Shown here: positions 1 to 13,013 of the stretch, in pieces
Layout of the letters: each line of letters starts with the position of its first letter
Position numbering within the stretch: the first letter of the stretch is position 1
Origin: Portunus trituberculatus
Taxonomy: Eukaryota > Arthropoda > Malacostraca > Decapoda > Portunidae
NCBI RefSeq assembly: GCF_017591435.1
Contig: NC_059268.1
Span: 14,326,684 to 14,390,683, forward strand
Reading direction: 5' to 3'
DNA: 64,000 nt
The notes under the pieces: generated by a model
What the model was told of the DNA's origin: nothing
The model's database searches: none
What the model saw: the letters and a program-made list of their open reading frames with translations, nothing else
Made by a program: the position numbers and the translations under genes

Positions 1-135
1 CCGTACCTACTCACTGCTAGGTGAACAGGGGCTACACGTGAAAGGAGACACACCCAAATATCTACACCCGGCCGGGGAATCGAACCCCGGTCATCTGGCT
101 TGTGAAGCCAGCGCTCTAACCACTGAGCTACCGGG

Positions 136-137
<2 letters not shown>
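1..137 (-). repeat. tRNA-derived SINE, cut by window edge
   Basis: On the minus strand this begins with a tRNA-Val-like head (about 137 to 67). It has a perfect anticodon-type stem-loop with CAC in the loop, an A box (TAGCTCAGTGG) and a B box (GGTTCGATTCC). The head runs into the same body as the SINE at 16531 (the text around TTTGGGTGTGTCTCC and TTCACCTAGCAGTGAGTAGG). The body leaves the window at base 1. The shared body is why I call it a SINE and not a functional tRNA gene. Its 5' end abuts a (GT)n tract. Confidence 0.8.
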
Positions 138-225
<88 letters not shown>

Positions 226-318
226 CAGAAAGCGGTTGTAAATATGCTTCATCATGTACCAGTGGACTTGCGGAACTGGACTTGCGGAGTAACTTCCTAC
301 AGTAACTATAAGGAAATT

Positions 319-378
<60 letters not shown>
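138..378. repeat. (GT)n and (CT)n microsatellites
   Basis: A pure GT tract covers 138-223 and a pure CT tract covers 322-378. About 100 bp between them shows no gene. The short open frames here are translations of the repeats. Confidence 0.95.
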
Positions 379-382
<4 letters not shown>

Positions 383-1900
383 AACAGTTTATCTTTGTTC
401 TTGTCCCTCTGCCTATCTTTTTTCTCACTATACCTATCTATAACTGTCTCGCTGTTACCTAACCATCCCATAACTCTCTTTTTTTTAAAGATGAAAAGCC
501 TTGTAAGGATTAAAATGTCTGCTGCTGTTTGTTCTTCCTTGGGTTAATTTACCTACTCCTACATCTTTATAATGTTAAGCCAACCACTTACGAGTTAAGA
601 ACAAAACGCAGCGTCATCAAATGGAGGAACTGATTGCATGCAACGTCGCAAACGTAAAAGAACATAAGGACACGCCGGCAGACCTACACATGGGAGTATT
701 TGTATAAGACTTACATGTCACCTCGTATATCTATTGCTCATCCATATCCATACTAAGTGCGTCCACCTAATCTCTCGATACTGACAAATTGATTATTGAA
801 TCTATTCCAGCCATCTATCTCTATATTTCCTAATAGTACCAAGCTTGAAGCTGTCGTGAGTTCCCTCTTGCTTACATTCTTTTTATGTCATTGAAATGCT
901 TTTGGTAAACTTTTTTTCTGGCCCTTTACGGAATTCATAATATACATATTAGCTGAATCCTCCAAGCAATTAACATTCAATGGATTTCTAAATATGGATC
1001 TCACTAGAGTTTTTGCCATAGCTTATTAGGACAACAGTGCAGTGCAGGACCTTCATCAGATCCCGTCTTATTGTTCCCATACATCAACCTACATTCAGTT
1101 TATTCAAAGGCATGACACTGGACTGCTTGCCAAAACTTATTAGGGCAATTGTACACTTAAAGACCTCTATCAGATCCCGTCTTGTTCTCTGCGGGGCTCT
1201 TAATGCAAATCAATTCATTTCAACCTCCATTCGATTTAAAAACACTAAATTATTTAGATTTTTCCGAATAGTTTTGTAGAGAAACGGTATAAATTTTACT
1301 GCCTGCCTTTCTCTCTTTCTTTAGTGAGGAGAGCAGCACGTGAAGGGAATTAGGATCATAAGTCTACACCTAGGTAAGGGCTGGCCGGGGCGGTCAAAAA
1401 AGTCAAGGTGAGCCGCAGGTACGAAGTAGCAGATATTTCCTGGCATGCTCTAGTCTGGTGTTTTATAGGTTTGCATCATCTTTTCAGTCTTGAACTCCTT
1501 GGCCTAGCTTTTAAGAAATAAGGTATGAAGAAAAAATGAGTTTCAAACAGTGGTCAACGTTTTGAAATTTCCTACATTTATATTCCTATTAGCGACATAC
1601 TAAGAAAACTTTTTTATTATCTGTGTTCATCGCCAGACTCTACAATAAGTAAAAAAAAATATTACTTTTGATGCCCAATGTTTAGGTAAGAATCTGTGTC
1701 ACACACGTTATTTTTCTTTATTAATGCGGCATTGCAACACAAAACAGTTATCAGAAGGATTACATCACATTTCATTGCAACACAGAAACTAGAACACCAA
1801 GGAGGAGTGGTTTTTGTCAAGAGTTGAGCTAAACTCCGCAAAACTAGCAGGAGGAAGTGAAACAACGGTACTGTGTGTAACAATATTGACGAGCGAAGGC
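379..1900. other. AT-rich intergenic sequence with a small local duplication
   Basis: No gene is supported. At about 1022-1235 two segments are related: both contain TTATTAGG, then ATCAGATCCCGTCTT, then a CAACCT(A/C)CATTC end, about 110 bp apart. This is probably an old tandem duplication or a repeat remnant. The rest is low-complexity AT-rich DNA without splice-flanked coding segments. Confidence 0.5.
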
Positions 1901-1929
1901 CGCGGCGACGTCAGTGATACATCGGTATA

Positions 1930-2426
1930 CTGGTTCCCACATTTTAGGAAGGATATAGCTCTGTTAGAGTCAGTGCAAAGGAGGATGACTAAAAAGATAT
2001 AAGGAATGAGGGATATTCCCTATGAAGAGAGACTGAAAAAACACAATCTGCATTCCCTAGAGAGACGTAGGTTAAGAGGAGACCTGGTAGAAGTATTTAA
2101 GTGGTATAAGGGTTTTAATAAAGGGGACATGAATGTAGTTCTTAGGATCAGTAGCGGGGACAGAACCAGAAATAATGGGTTTAAACTTGAAAAATTCAGG
2201 TTTAGGAAGGAAATGGGAAGAAACTGGTTTTCAAACAGAGTGGTTGATGAGTGGAACGGTCTCAGTGGTCATATAGTCAGGGCTGACTGAGTCAGTAGGG
2301 AGCTTTAAAAGGTTAGATAAGTTCATGGATGGGGAAGATAGATGGAATTAGGTAGCTTAAGCACACAGGGACTGCCTCGTACAGGCCTGACGGCCTCTTG
2401 CAGCTTCCCTCTTTTCTTATGTTCTT
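1930..2426 (+). mobile_element. 3' end of a CR1/L2-like non-LTR retrotransposon (remnant)
   Basis: The translation gives the typical C-terminal end of a LINE reverse-transcriptase ORF: HFRKDIALLESVQRRMTKKI, an in-frame stop at about 2000, then RDIPYEERLKKHNLHSLERRR, then NWFSNRVVDEWNGLS and a frame change before FKRLDKFMDGEDRW. The 3' end has a short 3' UTR (GGGACTGCCTCGTACAGGCC...TTGCAGCTTCCC) and terminates in two copies of TTCTTATG, a simple-repeat tail as in CR1/L2-type elements. Stops and frameshifts show it is dead. Related 3' ends occur at 3950, 21085 and 46680. Confidence 0.8.
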
Positions 2427-3324
2427 ATGTATAGTAAGCCTGGTGTAATACTCGCAGCACACGAATACAGCACGTTCGCGATCACAATCACTGTCGAGGC
2501 GGTGTCAAGGGCTACCATGCGAGTTCATCCCATATATTTCCTTTTCCTCACGTACTGTACAACAACACATCGTATCAGAATAATGAAAAAAAAAAAAAAT
2601 GTGTTGAATGTCTGTTTTCTGAATACTTTACTCTTATTAGGATTGTTTTTAAAACACCAGAGTTAGATTTTCACGGACATGTTTTCCAATATATTGATGA
2701 CAAACAAATCACAATAACTTCCATTAGAATCTATTAAACAAAGCAGGAAAATCATGAACACACAACTGTAATCCACACAAACTTCCAATGAAACCTGCAT
2801 CACCAAAAGTCTGAAATTTAAGTCTCGACAATTTAAATGATTTTCACTTTAGCCTGATAAACCAGTTATAAAAACCTGAATAACTAAATATATCAAAAAT
2901 ACTCGAGACAAGAAGCCGGGAGGTCTGAGAACACAACGATTAATCACACTCGTATAACAACATAAAAACATGTAGAAAAAAATATATATAATAAAAAAAA
3001 TCGCATTTGAATGTTGTTTTACCAACTAGAAAGATTTAATACATTGTTGTAAAAGAAATACACTCACATATGTCTCGATTTAATATTCCATCCTCTCTCA
3101 TATTAAGTAGACAGTTCTCATCTCGTGTTCTTCTTACATAATGAATAGCAACGTTTTTCTTTTTTTCACTTACCCCAGAGCAAATATAATCGCGGAAGTG
3201 TGGAGGCGAGTGGAGCAGTGTGGCAGTGACCTCAGCCTTCAAAGGTCACGAAGCTTGATACTGGAAACTGGATGCTAATTTCAGGCAAGAAATAGCAATA
3301 TCATACACACACTTACACCCCCCC

Positions 3325-3327
<3 letters not shown>
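2427..3327. other. Intergenic, no gene seen
   Basis: AT-rich sequence with short A runs. Open frames are short, and none has a recognisable domain or paired splice sites. Confidence 0.5.
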
Positions 3328-3394
<67 letters not shown>

Positions 3395-3510
3395 AACTGG
3401 ATAAGTGTAGATATAGAGACGGGGCCACACGAGCGTAAAGCCCAAGCCCTGTAAAACTACAACTAGGTAAATACAACTAGGTAAATACACACATATACAC
3501 ATACACAAGA
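3328..3510 (+). repeat. (AC)n tract followed by a short SINE-like tail
   Basis: A C9 run leads into (AC)n (3328-3390). About 110 bp follow containing GAGCGTAAAGCCC, CCCTGTAAAACTACAACTAG and a duplicated ACTAGGTAAATAC motif, then more AC-rich sequence. The duplicated AC-ending tail resembles the 3' end of a decapod SINE. No tRNA-like head is present, so the copy is 5'-truncated. The family assignment is from memory and tentative. Confidence 0.5.
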
Positions 3511-3949
3511 TGGGCTGATGGCAAGTGGTCCAAAGTCCATGTTTTGTTTCACTGCCCTGCGCGCCTATCACTTCAACGTGTGGTGCAAGGAAGGCTCATA
3601 AAAAAATATCTCCTTGGTGAGTCAGGGCACGTGGTGATGTGGCTTGCACGCGCCGCCCACCGCCTGCCACGTGTGCGACCTAATTCCTGGCACAAAATTA
3701 GCGTCTTTCATCTTGTCCTCCTTTTTATTTATTCATTTACTTATTTATTTTTATACGCTCGTGTGACGTAATGAAACTTTTTAATAATAATATATTCCCC
3801 TGACGAGTATATTAATGGATGAAGTCATGTATTTTATGGATATAAGTCATGTATTTAATGACTGAAGCTTCTAATTTTCCTTTACAGAGTACCGGAATTC
3901 TTAAACTCCTTCATTGGAAGTAATAAAAACAATTCAAAAAGTTAAAATC

Positions 3950-4200
3950 ATAATCCTCCTTCACAAAGAAAATAGTTCTCAGTGCTGCATATAAAAAGCA
4001 CAATGCATTTTTATTCAGTGTGGTAAATGAATGGAACAGATTCAGTAATCACGTTGTTAGTGTCGATTTATAAGCGACCTTCAAAAAGAGATTAGTAAAA
4101 GTTAAGAATTGGAGGATTGATGGAAGTAGGTTTACATATTTAAAGTGACTGCCCAGTATAGACTTGACATTTTGCAGCATACCTTATTCTCTTATGGTTT
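3950..4200 (+). mobile_element. Decayed LINE 3' end
   Basis: This resembles the 1930-2426 element: a GTGGTAAATGAATGGAACAG segment (translates near VVNEWN), then GACCTTCAAAAAGAGATTAG, then GACTGCCCAGTATAGACTTG and TTTTGCAGC ahead of TTCTCTTATGG. It is strongly diverged and not coding. Confidence 0.55.
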
Positions 4201-4294
4201 TATAATTAGTCTATAAAAATGGTGAGGCTTTAGATCATCAAGAAGACAAGAGTAACGTTCCATTTCTCATCTAACTACATCTCCGTCTGCATTG

Positions 4295-4295
<1 letters not shown>

Positions 4296-4368
<73 letters not shown>
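4296..4368. repeat. (AC)n microsatellite
   Basis: Pure AC dinucleotide tract. Confidence 0.95.
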
Positions 4369-4370
<2 letters not shown>

Positions 4371-5207
4371 ACTTTTCTTTGAGGCTCTATTACTAACAAA
4401 CCCAGAAAAATAATGACAGACTTTAGATGAAGATGCCAGAAGAGCTATTCCATTTCTAATCTTTCATCTTCACTGTCCGCCCTGCCTTCCGTCCATCACC
4501 CCAAGACGCCACTGAAGCCACTGACCCCTTATCTATTATGTCACTCAGTGTTTGTGTGGCCTCGTTCAGCATCTTTTAGGTCAAATATCCTTCGGGGTTT
4601 CCAGAGCTAGAACAGTGACCTTCCATCTCACTGATACTGCTTGTGAGCGTAGCGTATTCAAGTCTGTATCTATGTATGTAGGAATGTTATGCCTTAAGAC
4701 TCTTTCCCTCCTGCCAGAGTCGAGTTCTTATTAGAGCATAGTTAAGGTGAAGGAGGTAGATAATATAACAGGAAATATATAACAGAATAGGAAAGAAAAG
4801 AACGGACATACAGATAAAAAGAATAAAAGAAAAGAAAAAACTGACACTTATAGATGATTATAAGTAAATAGATAAATAGATAAAAATATTTGTGATCGAT
4901 CGATAGATAGATAGATAAGGAGTTAAATCAATAGGCAGACAGACACATAAAAAATAGAAAGACACATAAACAAAAGTAGAAAAATACTAGAAACATATAG
5001 ATAAATACACAGAGTTGAATGAATAGACAGACAGACACGTAAACAAATAGAGAGACAAATAAACACAGGTAAATACACAGCAAGGCCGGTAGCAGCACAC
5101 CTTGCCCTCATCACACAGGTAACATCCTAAGTACCCTTCCGTTCAACTTCCTCAATAAGTCACGTGATTAGCATAACACAAATAAACTCTCAAGGTGTTA
5201 CGCTGAC

Positions 5208-5210
<3 letters not shown>
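4369..5210. other. Intergenic with degenerate GATA/CAGA tetranucleotide repeats
   Basis: 4850-5060 is rich in ATAGATAGATA and CAGACAGACA motifs, a decayed tetranucleotide microsatellite. No gene seen. Confidence 0.5.

Positions 5211-5284
<74 letters not shown>
5211..5284. repeat. (GT)n microsatellite
   Basis: Pure GT tract. Confidence 0.95.
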
Positions 5285-5286
<2 letters not shown>

Positions 5287-5545
5287 CTTTATTATCTATG
5301 TTTTTTTCCTCCTTTTTCATTTCCACCATTGCATACGCCTTTTTTTTTTTTTCTTTTTCTTTCTTTCATCACACTAATCAAGGTTGTTTATTTTGAGTGA
5401 TTTTTTGTGTATGTGCGTGCGTGCGTGCGAAGGCAAAATGGTGCAGTGAAAGTGCCTGTCAGAGGAGACCCCGCACCTTTTCACTGCCACTGCACTTTGT
5501 ACGCACTCAAAACTCAACAAAACTTTTATCTATTCATTTATCTAT

Positions 5546-5765
5546 TTAACCCTTTCAATACTGGAACACATTTTTACCATGAGATTTGTGTACGATTAGA
5601 CCATTTTATTTACATTAGGAAGAGTCTATGGAGGTCAAAAGATTAATGGCCACAGTCTTCACTATTATTTTATTAATCTCCTAAATGAGTTTCTGAAGCT
5701 GTATAAAATCACCACATAGTAAGCAGAATGAATATGGACAAGCGTCATAGTACTGAAGGGGTTAA
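5546..5765 (+). mobile_element. TTAA-flanked MITE (piggyBac-like), copy 1
   Basis: It starts TTAACCCTTTCAATACTGG and ends AGTACTGAAGGGGTTAA, so both ends carry TTAA and inverted C-rich termini. The interior has the family's conserved text (GAGATTTGTGTACGATTAGA, GATTAATGGCCACAGTCTTC, GTATAAAATCACC, AGTAAGCAGAATGAATATGG). TTAA target duplication with CCC-type termini is the piggyBac signature. It carries no transposase. Confidence 0.75.
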
Positions 5766-6474
5766 TTTGCATGAGCCTTCGTTGGAACCAAAGGAGTGTC
5801 ATGGTTATGATTGTGGTGCCAAAATGAACAGCCAAATACAAAAGCAAGGGCGTGGCAAATTGATAGATGGGGAAAGATAAATAGACACAGAAAGACAGGC
5901 ATGATTTAATTCAAGGACTGGTACGAAAAGACATAATTCACATCTTTTCCCAGTTTCCTTGATTTTCAGATGCTCTTATGTTGGTCTTTTTTTGTGTGTG
6001 AGAGGGATGGAAAAGAAGAAAAAAAAAAAAGGTAGAGCAGAGGATTGTACGATTTACTTTTACGTTCTTATGAAAGCAGAGCCACTCCACGGACTTCAGA
6101 CCCTCAAAGGACACAAAACCAAGACGAATGATCTCACGGTGTTCGCATACAGTGTAGAATATATAAGTTTCAGATAAACATGAAGGAAATGAAGCCGACA
6201 TCAGCGACAGTTTATAGTAAGCATTTCTCGTACATTCTAATTCCTTTCCTCTCACTGAACTCCACAAAGACCCACACGGAGGAGGCATAACACTATAAGA
6301 CCCCTCCCCTCGTCAGTAGTTCACTTGATCCCATCCTACAAAGCACAATTAGTGGAAATAAGAATACTAAACCGATGGAACGCGTGACACAGGAGACCGA
6401 GAAAGAAGAAAACAATGAGTCAAAAGCATACGTGTCATCTTTATGCATTCACGAATTATGACAAAGAAAAAATC

Positions 6475-6546
<72 letters not shown>

Positions 6547-7827
6547 ATCTAAAGCTGCATGAGGCATTGAAATCTTACTAATAAAATCAAATAGCAAGAT
6601 GAAACCAGCCTAACACGTTGTCTGGGATCAGCATTCAACCTCTGAACCAGGAAGCAAAGAAGAAACAAGGCGGAAAAAGGTGACGCGGAACAGAAAACAC
6701 TGGTACCACTCACCCCAATGACTAAATGTGACTCAGCTTAAATAGACACTTGGCCTAAAATGCAGCACACTAATGGAGGAAAACAACACAATTATTAGAT
6801 AAGCTATTTTTACTCTGAATACTGCAGGTAAAAAAAATTAATGTTTCCAACGAACTGGGTATGTGTTCGAGTCTTCCGGTTGTCCTTGGCCTCTGAGGGG
6901 GAAGAGGGGGGAAGGGGCAGCGCCAGTCACCTTTTTGCGGAGCAGCTTTCACGGCTCGGAGCGGAGAGGTGGAGCAGTGGCGTGGTGAGCCAATGGAATG
7001 AGGTAGATAAATCAGGGAGCATATTCTAAAATGACCAAACGACTCACCTTTGTTCCTTTCAACAGCCTCTAAGTTACATGGGTTTCAATGCTAGTTTTAC
7101 GGTTCTAGTGACAGATTGACAATACTTTTACATAATCAACAGGAAGAGTAGTCTTGAGAACTCGGCTAATCAAGTTTGTGGCGTCTGCAAATAGTTGTGG
7201 GGAAGAGCAAGTGTTTCAGTTAAAGGGTCGTCATGGTTCGGAGCGGAGTGCTGGGCTGGGCTTGAGGTGGCGACGTGAAGTATAGCTTTATGGCCAGGAG
7301 TTCACGAAGACTGCCTTGCCTTTCTATTACTGCCTTGCTTCATTTTGTATCGGTGAAGTGATTCATACTTAATTACAGGAGAGATAAAATAAGTAGTAAT
7401 ACGGACGGTACATCTATTCGACCTTCAGACAACGATGAAAAACAAATACAAGAACAAGAAAGAGAATAACAACAACACTAACAAGAACACTTCATACAGA
7501 CACCTAAGCAATCTCATCAACAAAACCAATGTGTCAGATCCCATAACACAAAGCAGTTAAAAATAGCCAAGTTGCCCCTAATGTTAGCCAGATACCACAG
7601 AAAACAAGCAAACGAGACACCAACTGCCATCACCAACCAGAGGCCTTTAACCCCTGAGATGAACGACGGAAACTGGGATTACCGAACTGGTATTACCGAA
7701 CTGAGATCACCAAACAGGGATTACCAAGAGGATGACAGCATCACTTCACTCTTACAGCATCACGCTATCCCTGAAAACTGATTGATCCTCACACTTTCCT
7801 CTCATGCTTTCTTTCTCATTCAAGTCC
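5766..7827. other. Intergenic; includes (GT)n at 6477-6545
   Basis: A pure GT tract covers 6477-6545. Around 6985-7015 a short stretch translating near VVSQWNEVDKS may be another LINE 3' scrap. At 7670-7735 the element ATTACCGAACTGG recurs imperfectly. No gene with supportable splice sites is seen. Confidence 0.5.
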
Positions 7828-8185
7828 TCTCTCTCTCTCTCTCTCTCTTACTCACACTTGCACTCTTCTTCTCACACTCTGCTGTTTTTCCTCCTTCTAT
7901 CTTCCTTTCCCACTCATTCTTCTATTTCTTCTTCATATCATTCCTCCTCCTCCTCCTCCCTTTTTCCTCTTCTGTTGGAAATGCAGCTTATATTTGCACT
8001 ATTAAATGACAGAAAAGGAAAACAAGAAAAGACAAACAAAATATTAATCAAAAGTTTTACGTCATCGTTATCAAATATGTTAAGAGTAAAATTTTTAGTA
8101 TTATTTATATGGATTATCAATTAAGGTCAACAATTTTTTAGTTACTAGCACAAAGGATACTCGAGGCCTTATGAGAAAACTATAT

Positions 8186-8222
<37 letters not shown>

Positions 8223-8257
8223 GCACAAAGAAACGGGAACTTATGAGAAAACTATAT

Positions 8258-8300
<43 letters not shown>
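7828..8300. repeat. (CT)n tracts with a small tandem duplication
   Basis: CT tracts lie at 7828-7850, 8190-8221 and 8261-8298. The segment CTTATGAGAAAACTATATCA plus CT tract occurs twice in tandem (about 8169 and 8240), so the microsatellite and its flank were duplicated together. Confidence 0.8.
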
Positions 8301-8764
8301 ACAAAGGGAGAGGAACACAACCATTACCGAAGGACTCAGCGGCAGGAGACCTCTCGGCCTATCCCCTCAGACAACAACCCTGCCTTAATTACTGCAGCAA
8401 TTAACCAGGTGATGCATTCTTCAGGAAACACCTGTCACTTGGGATGCGCTGAGCAAGGGGAGACGGATCACCAGACTTATTCTCTGTCTCTTCTATCACA
8501 GCGTCGTAGTGCATGTTATAATAGTTGTATTTGTCATCTCTTTAGTTCTCTTTCTCTCTCAACAGGCGTGGCTTTGTTGTGTGAGTCAGGGAGCAACCTT
8601 GGGACCGGTTGTGTGCCATTGTTTTTAAAGTTTTATACGTATTGTAATGATGTCTTACCTTGACTGAGACACCTGTAATTTCATGCCTCCTTTTTTTTTT
8701 TTCATTACTGTACTTGTCTACAGGTTATTTGGATATTAATAGATTACACATACATACATACATA

Positions 8765-8868
8765 CTACTACTGTTACTACTACTGTTACTACTACTACTA
8801 CTACTACTACTGCTACTACTACTACTACTACTGTTACTACTACTATACTACTACTATCACTACTACTA
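8765..8868. repeat. (ACT)n trinucleotide repeat
   Basis: Imperfect ACT/TAC repeat with TGT interruptions. Confidence 0.85.
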
Positions 8869-9042
8869 TACTTTATTAAACCATACGATTAGAAAGGCTA
8901 TTAATGAGGATTGGCTAAGAGAAGGTACGCCCATAAAAAAAAGAAAGAAAAAAAAAAAGAAAAAAGATTGATGCGATATAAAATGAATAAATAAAACGTG
9001 ATGAGATATTAAGCGTACATGGTAAAGCTAATTTTTGACGCT

Positions 9043-10073
<1,031 letters not shown>

Positions 10074-10208
10074 AGGCACGGTTACAAAACAAGGAAACAT
10101 AACTTTTCGTCTCGACTCGACCCTGCCTTGTAACTCCGTGAAGGTCGTTGTGTCAGGTACTCTGGCGGGATAAGCACTTGCAGCTTATCCCCCAAGAATC
10201 CTGAAGTA

Positions 10209-10405
10209 TTAACCCACATCAGTACTGGGACACATTTTTACCTTGAGATTTGTGTACATATTGACATTAGGAAGGCTGTATGGAGGTCAGTAGATTAATG
10301 GCCACAGTCTTCACTATCTTAACCCCATATAAGTTTCTGAAGCTGTATTAAATCACCAAACAGTAAGCAGAATATGGAAACGCGTCATGGTACTGAAGGG
10401 GTTAA
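10209..10405 (+). mobile_element. TTAA-flanked MITE, copy 2
   Basis: It starts TTAACCCACATCAGTACTGG and ends GGTACTGAAGGGGTTAA. The interior matches the copy at 5546 with small deletions. Confidence 0.75.
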
Positions 10406-10665
10406 TGGGTTTAATCACTCTAATGGGTAAATCACAGAGAAGGTGGTGTTTCGTCATACCATTCTGTGTCTAAAATGATGATCTTCACCTGTTTATACTC
10501 ATTCTCATTTCTCCTCTGTCTGTTTCACTGCAAGGGGTCAAATGAACATGTGAAGAAAGGAAAGGAAGTTGCAAGATGTCATCACGCCTTTATACGTGGT
10601 AGTCCCTGTGTCAAATTTGCGTCCCTACTTTCATCTCTCAGAATCTTCACTCCGTCATCCCTCAA

Positions 10666-10976
10666 ACTGGTAAACTCTGGAATTATTTGGCGGTCTTTGG
10701 GGTTTTTTTTTTTTTTACTTGATCTTGTGATTCCGGTGATGTTCTGGTAAATTCTGGAGCTATTTGGCGGTGTCTGAACCTTTTCTTTCTCTTTTGGTTC
10801 CAGTGATGTTTCGGTAAATTCTGGAACTATTTGGTGGTATCTGAGTTTTTTTTTTGTTTGACCTTTTTGTTCTAGTAAACTCTGGAACTGCTTGGTGGTA
10901 TCTGATCTTTTTTCTTGATCATTTTGTTCTGGTAAATTTCCTGTAAATTCTGGAACTAGTTGGTGGTGTATGAGCT

Positions 10977-11009
<33 letters not shown>

Positions 11010-11140
11010 AGTTCCGGTGATGTTCTGGGAAACTCTGGAACTATTTGACAGTGTCTGGGATTTTTCTTGATTTTTTTTCTTCCGGTACAGTTCTGGTAAA
11101 CTCTGGAACTATTTGGTGGTGTCTGGATTTTTCTCTTTCT
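10666..11140. repeat. Minisatellite with GTAAACTCTGGAACTATTTGG core
   Basis: About seven imperfect tandem units of roughly 60-80 bp. Each has a TTCCGGTGATGTTCTGG-like lead, a core near AAACTCTGGAACTATTTGG, a GTGGTGTCTG segment and a variable T-run (8-30 T). No coding potential is apparent. Confidence 0.8.
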
Positions 11141-11955
11141 CTTTTTTGCGTTCTCTCTCCTTTCGACTTCCACTTTACGTCTCCAGAAGTAACATTTTTT
11201 TTTTCATTTCATAATTATCTTTTCGTAGCAGTATATCTAAGTGTTTTTTTCCAGTTTCTTCTTGACTGATAAAAAAAAAATGTCGTGCTTCCTTTCTTCA
11301 TTGTTCCTTTCCTTCGAGAAGCACTGCAGTAACACACCAAGAAAACACATGACCTCCATCTCGGTCTCTCTTACTCTTCACTATTTCTCTCAATCCTTCA
11401 CTGCTTCCTTCCCTGTATCGATGGATTGCAGTAACACTAACATAACAAAATGCTGATGCTCCACGGTCACGATCTTTCAGTCTCCCTCTCCTCCTCTGTC
11501 TTTGTTTAAATGCCTCAGAGAATATTTCCTCTTCATACCACCTCCACCAAGCTTCCGCCCCCAGTACACTTGCACCGTGGAAACAGCGGCACATTCCTCA
11601 GTTCTCACTCACTGTTGTTTCCTCTCTCATGGCTTCCACGAACACGCTGGTGACGCAGAGGTACCCAGCACACCCTAGGACACTCACACCAAGCCACTGT
11701 ATTCACACAGACACTTGAGTAAGGAAGGAAGCATGTTTATCTTGGTATAAGAAATGTAGGAGGTATGACATAAAGGGTGAACATAACATTTTGACGCAAT
11801 GCACGTGAGGTAAGTAAGGAATGTAGTCATGAGTACTGGTGGTGTGAGATGTGATGTCATTACTGGTAATAAGAAACGAGTATATCGCACGTTGACCTTG
11901 TATGATGTACGATAATTAACATTGACTATGGCGAACATTCTTTCACCTTTTTTCT

Positions 11956-12005
<50 letters not shown>

Positions 12006-12262
12006 GATGATGGTGATGATGGAGTTGTGAGGACATTACTACTAAGAACTGTATACGTTAACAATGAATCCGAAATCAATGTTGAGTGAAGATATTTTTT
12101 TTTTTTTTTTCGTTCTTGAAGCAGTGAAGAGTCATGAACAATGATGACGAAACTTGTTCTGTTCTTGTTCTGGTGTCATGATCACAATGAAGGAGTGTTC
12201 TATCCTTGAAAAATGTGAAGGAACTTATTATTACCGGATGCACTTGATGTAGGTTCAATATA

Positions 12263-12263
<1 letters not shown>
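11141..12263. other. Intergenic with a (GAT)n tract
   Basis: 11957-12021 is a GAT/ATG trinucleotide repeat. No other feature is supported in this stretch. Confidence 0.5.

Positions 12264-12317
<54 letters not shown>
12264..12317. repeat. (AC)n microsatellite
   Basis: Pure AC tract downstream of the small peptide gene that starts at 12732 on the minus strand. Confidence 0.95.
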
Positions 12318-12318
<1 letters not shown>

Positions 12319-12453
12319 CTTCCTTTCCACCTCAAGCACTGATGAAACGCATGATGAAACAGTGAAGCTCGGTACCCTGTCACTACAAAGATGCATTACG
12401 GTGACCTTGCAAAACGAGGAGGAATGAGAGTGCAGTGGTGATGACGCTTCCTC

Positions 12454-12750
12454 TCACAGACAGATGAGAGGGTTCGGAAAGGGAATGACATCGGGAAAGG
12501 CATAAGGGTCTGGAGTGAGTAAAGTTGTAAGTTGACAAGGCTTCTTCCGTCTGTATTTGGGGAACCTTCTCACGCCACGGACGAAGAAGCGCGCCTCTTT
12601 ACACGACGGGCAGAGCATGTGGCAGGTGTCGTAGGGGTAGCAGCAGGAGGGGAACTGAGGACATAGCACCAGGGCCCTCGATACCACCACCAGGGCGGCA
12701 ATCAGCACCACTAGCACGGCCCACGTCTTCATGTCGGCCGCCCCAACACC
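12454..12750 (-). CDS. Small secreted cysteine-rich peptide, unrecognised
   Basis: An ATG at 12732 opens a 92-residue frame ending in a stop at 12454. Residues 1-20 are a strong signal peptide: Met-Lys-Thr-Trp, a long Ala/Val/Leu/Ile core, then Ser-Arg-Ala. The mature part has eight cysteines (24, 30, 31, 37, 41, 44, 66, 91), six of them packed into residues 24-44 as C-x5-CC-x5-C-x3-C-x2-C. A basic stretch follows (residues 45-65, with RR and RRKK), then a Pro-rich hydrophobic tail. A polypyrimidine stretch ending TTACAG lies just before 12750, so a 5' UTR intron probably precedes the ATG by 18 nt; this supports a real gene. A clustered-cysteine, cationic, secreted architecture fits a host-defence or toxin-like peptide, but I do not recognise a family and assign no function. 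Confidence 0.6.
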   Translation of the reverse strand, partial: GVGAADMKTWAVLVVLIAALVVVSRALVLCPQFPSCCYPYDTCHMLCPSCKEARFFVRGVRRFPKYRRKKPCQLTTLLTPDPYAFPDVIPFPNPLICL

Positions 12751-12934
12751 CTGTAAGGAAGTGACGGGAGGGGGGGGATAGGGTCAGACTGATGTGCTTA
12801 CGATGCTACAGGGAAATGAAAGGTAAGAGGATCTGATTCCCTTATGAGCGTTTCCTTGAGGCGAAATATGGAATGCTGTATAGTTTCGAAAGGAGTGTTA
12901 TAAGAATAAACAGGGATTTTAGAGAGGAAAATGT

Positions 12935-12940
<6 letters not shown>

Positions 12941-13012
<72 letters not shown>

Positions 13013-13013
13013 A
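12941..13013. repeat. (CT)n microsatellite
   Basis: CT tract with a few T interruptions at the end. It lies upstream of the small peptide gene. Confidence 0.95.

Noticed and set aside
4850..5060. CRISPR-like regular repeats
   Set aside because: The regularity comes from decayed GATA/CAGA tetranucleotide repeats without conserved repeat-spacer structure, in a eukaryotic genome.
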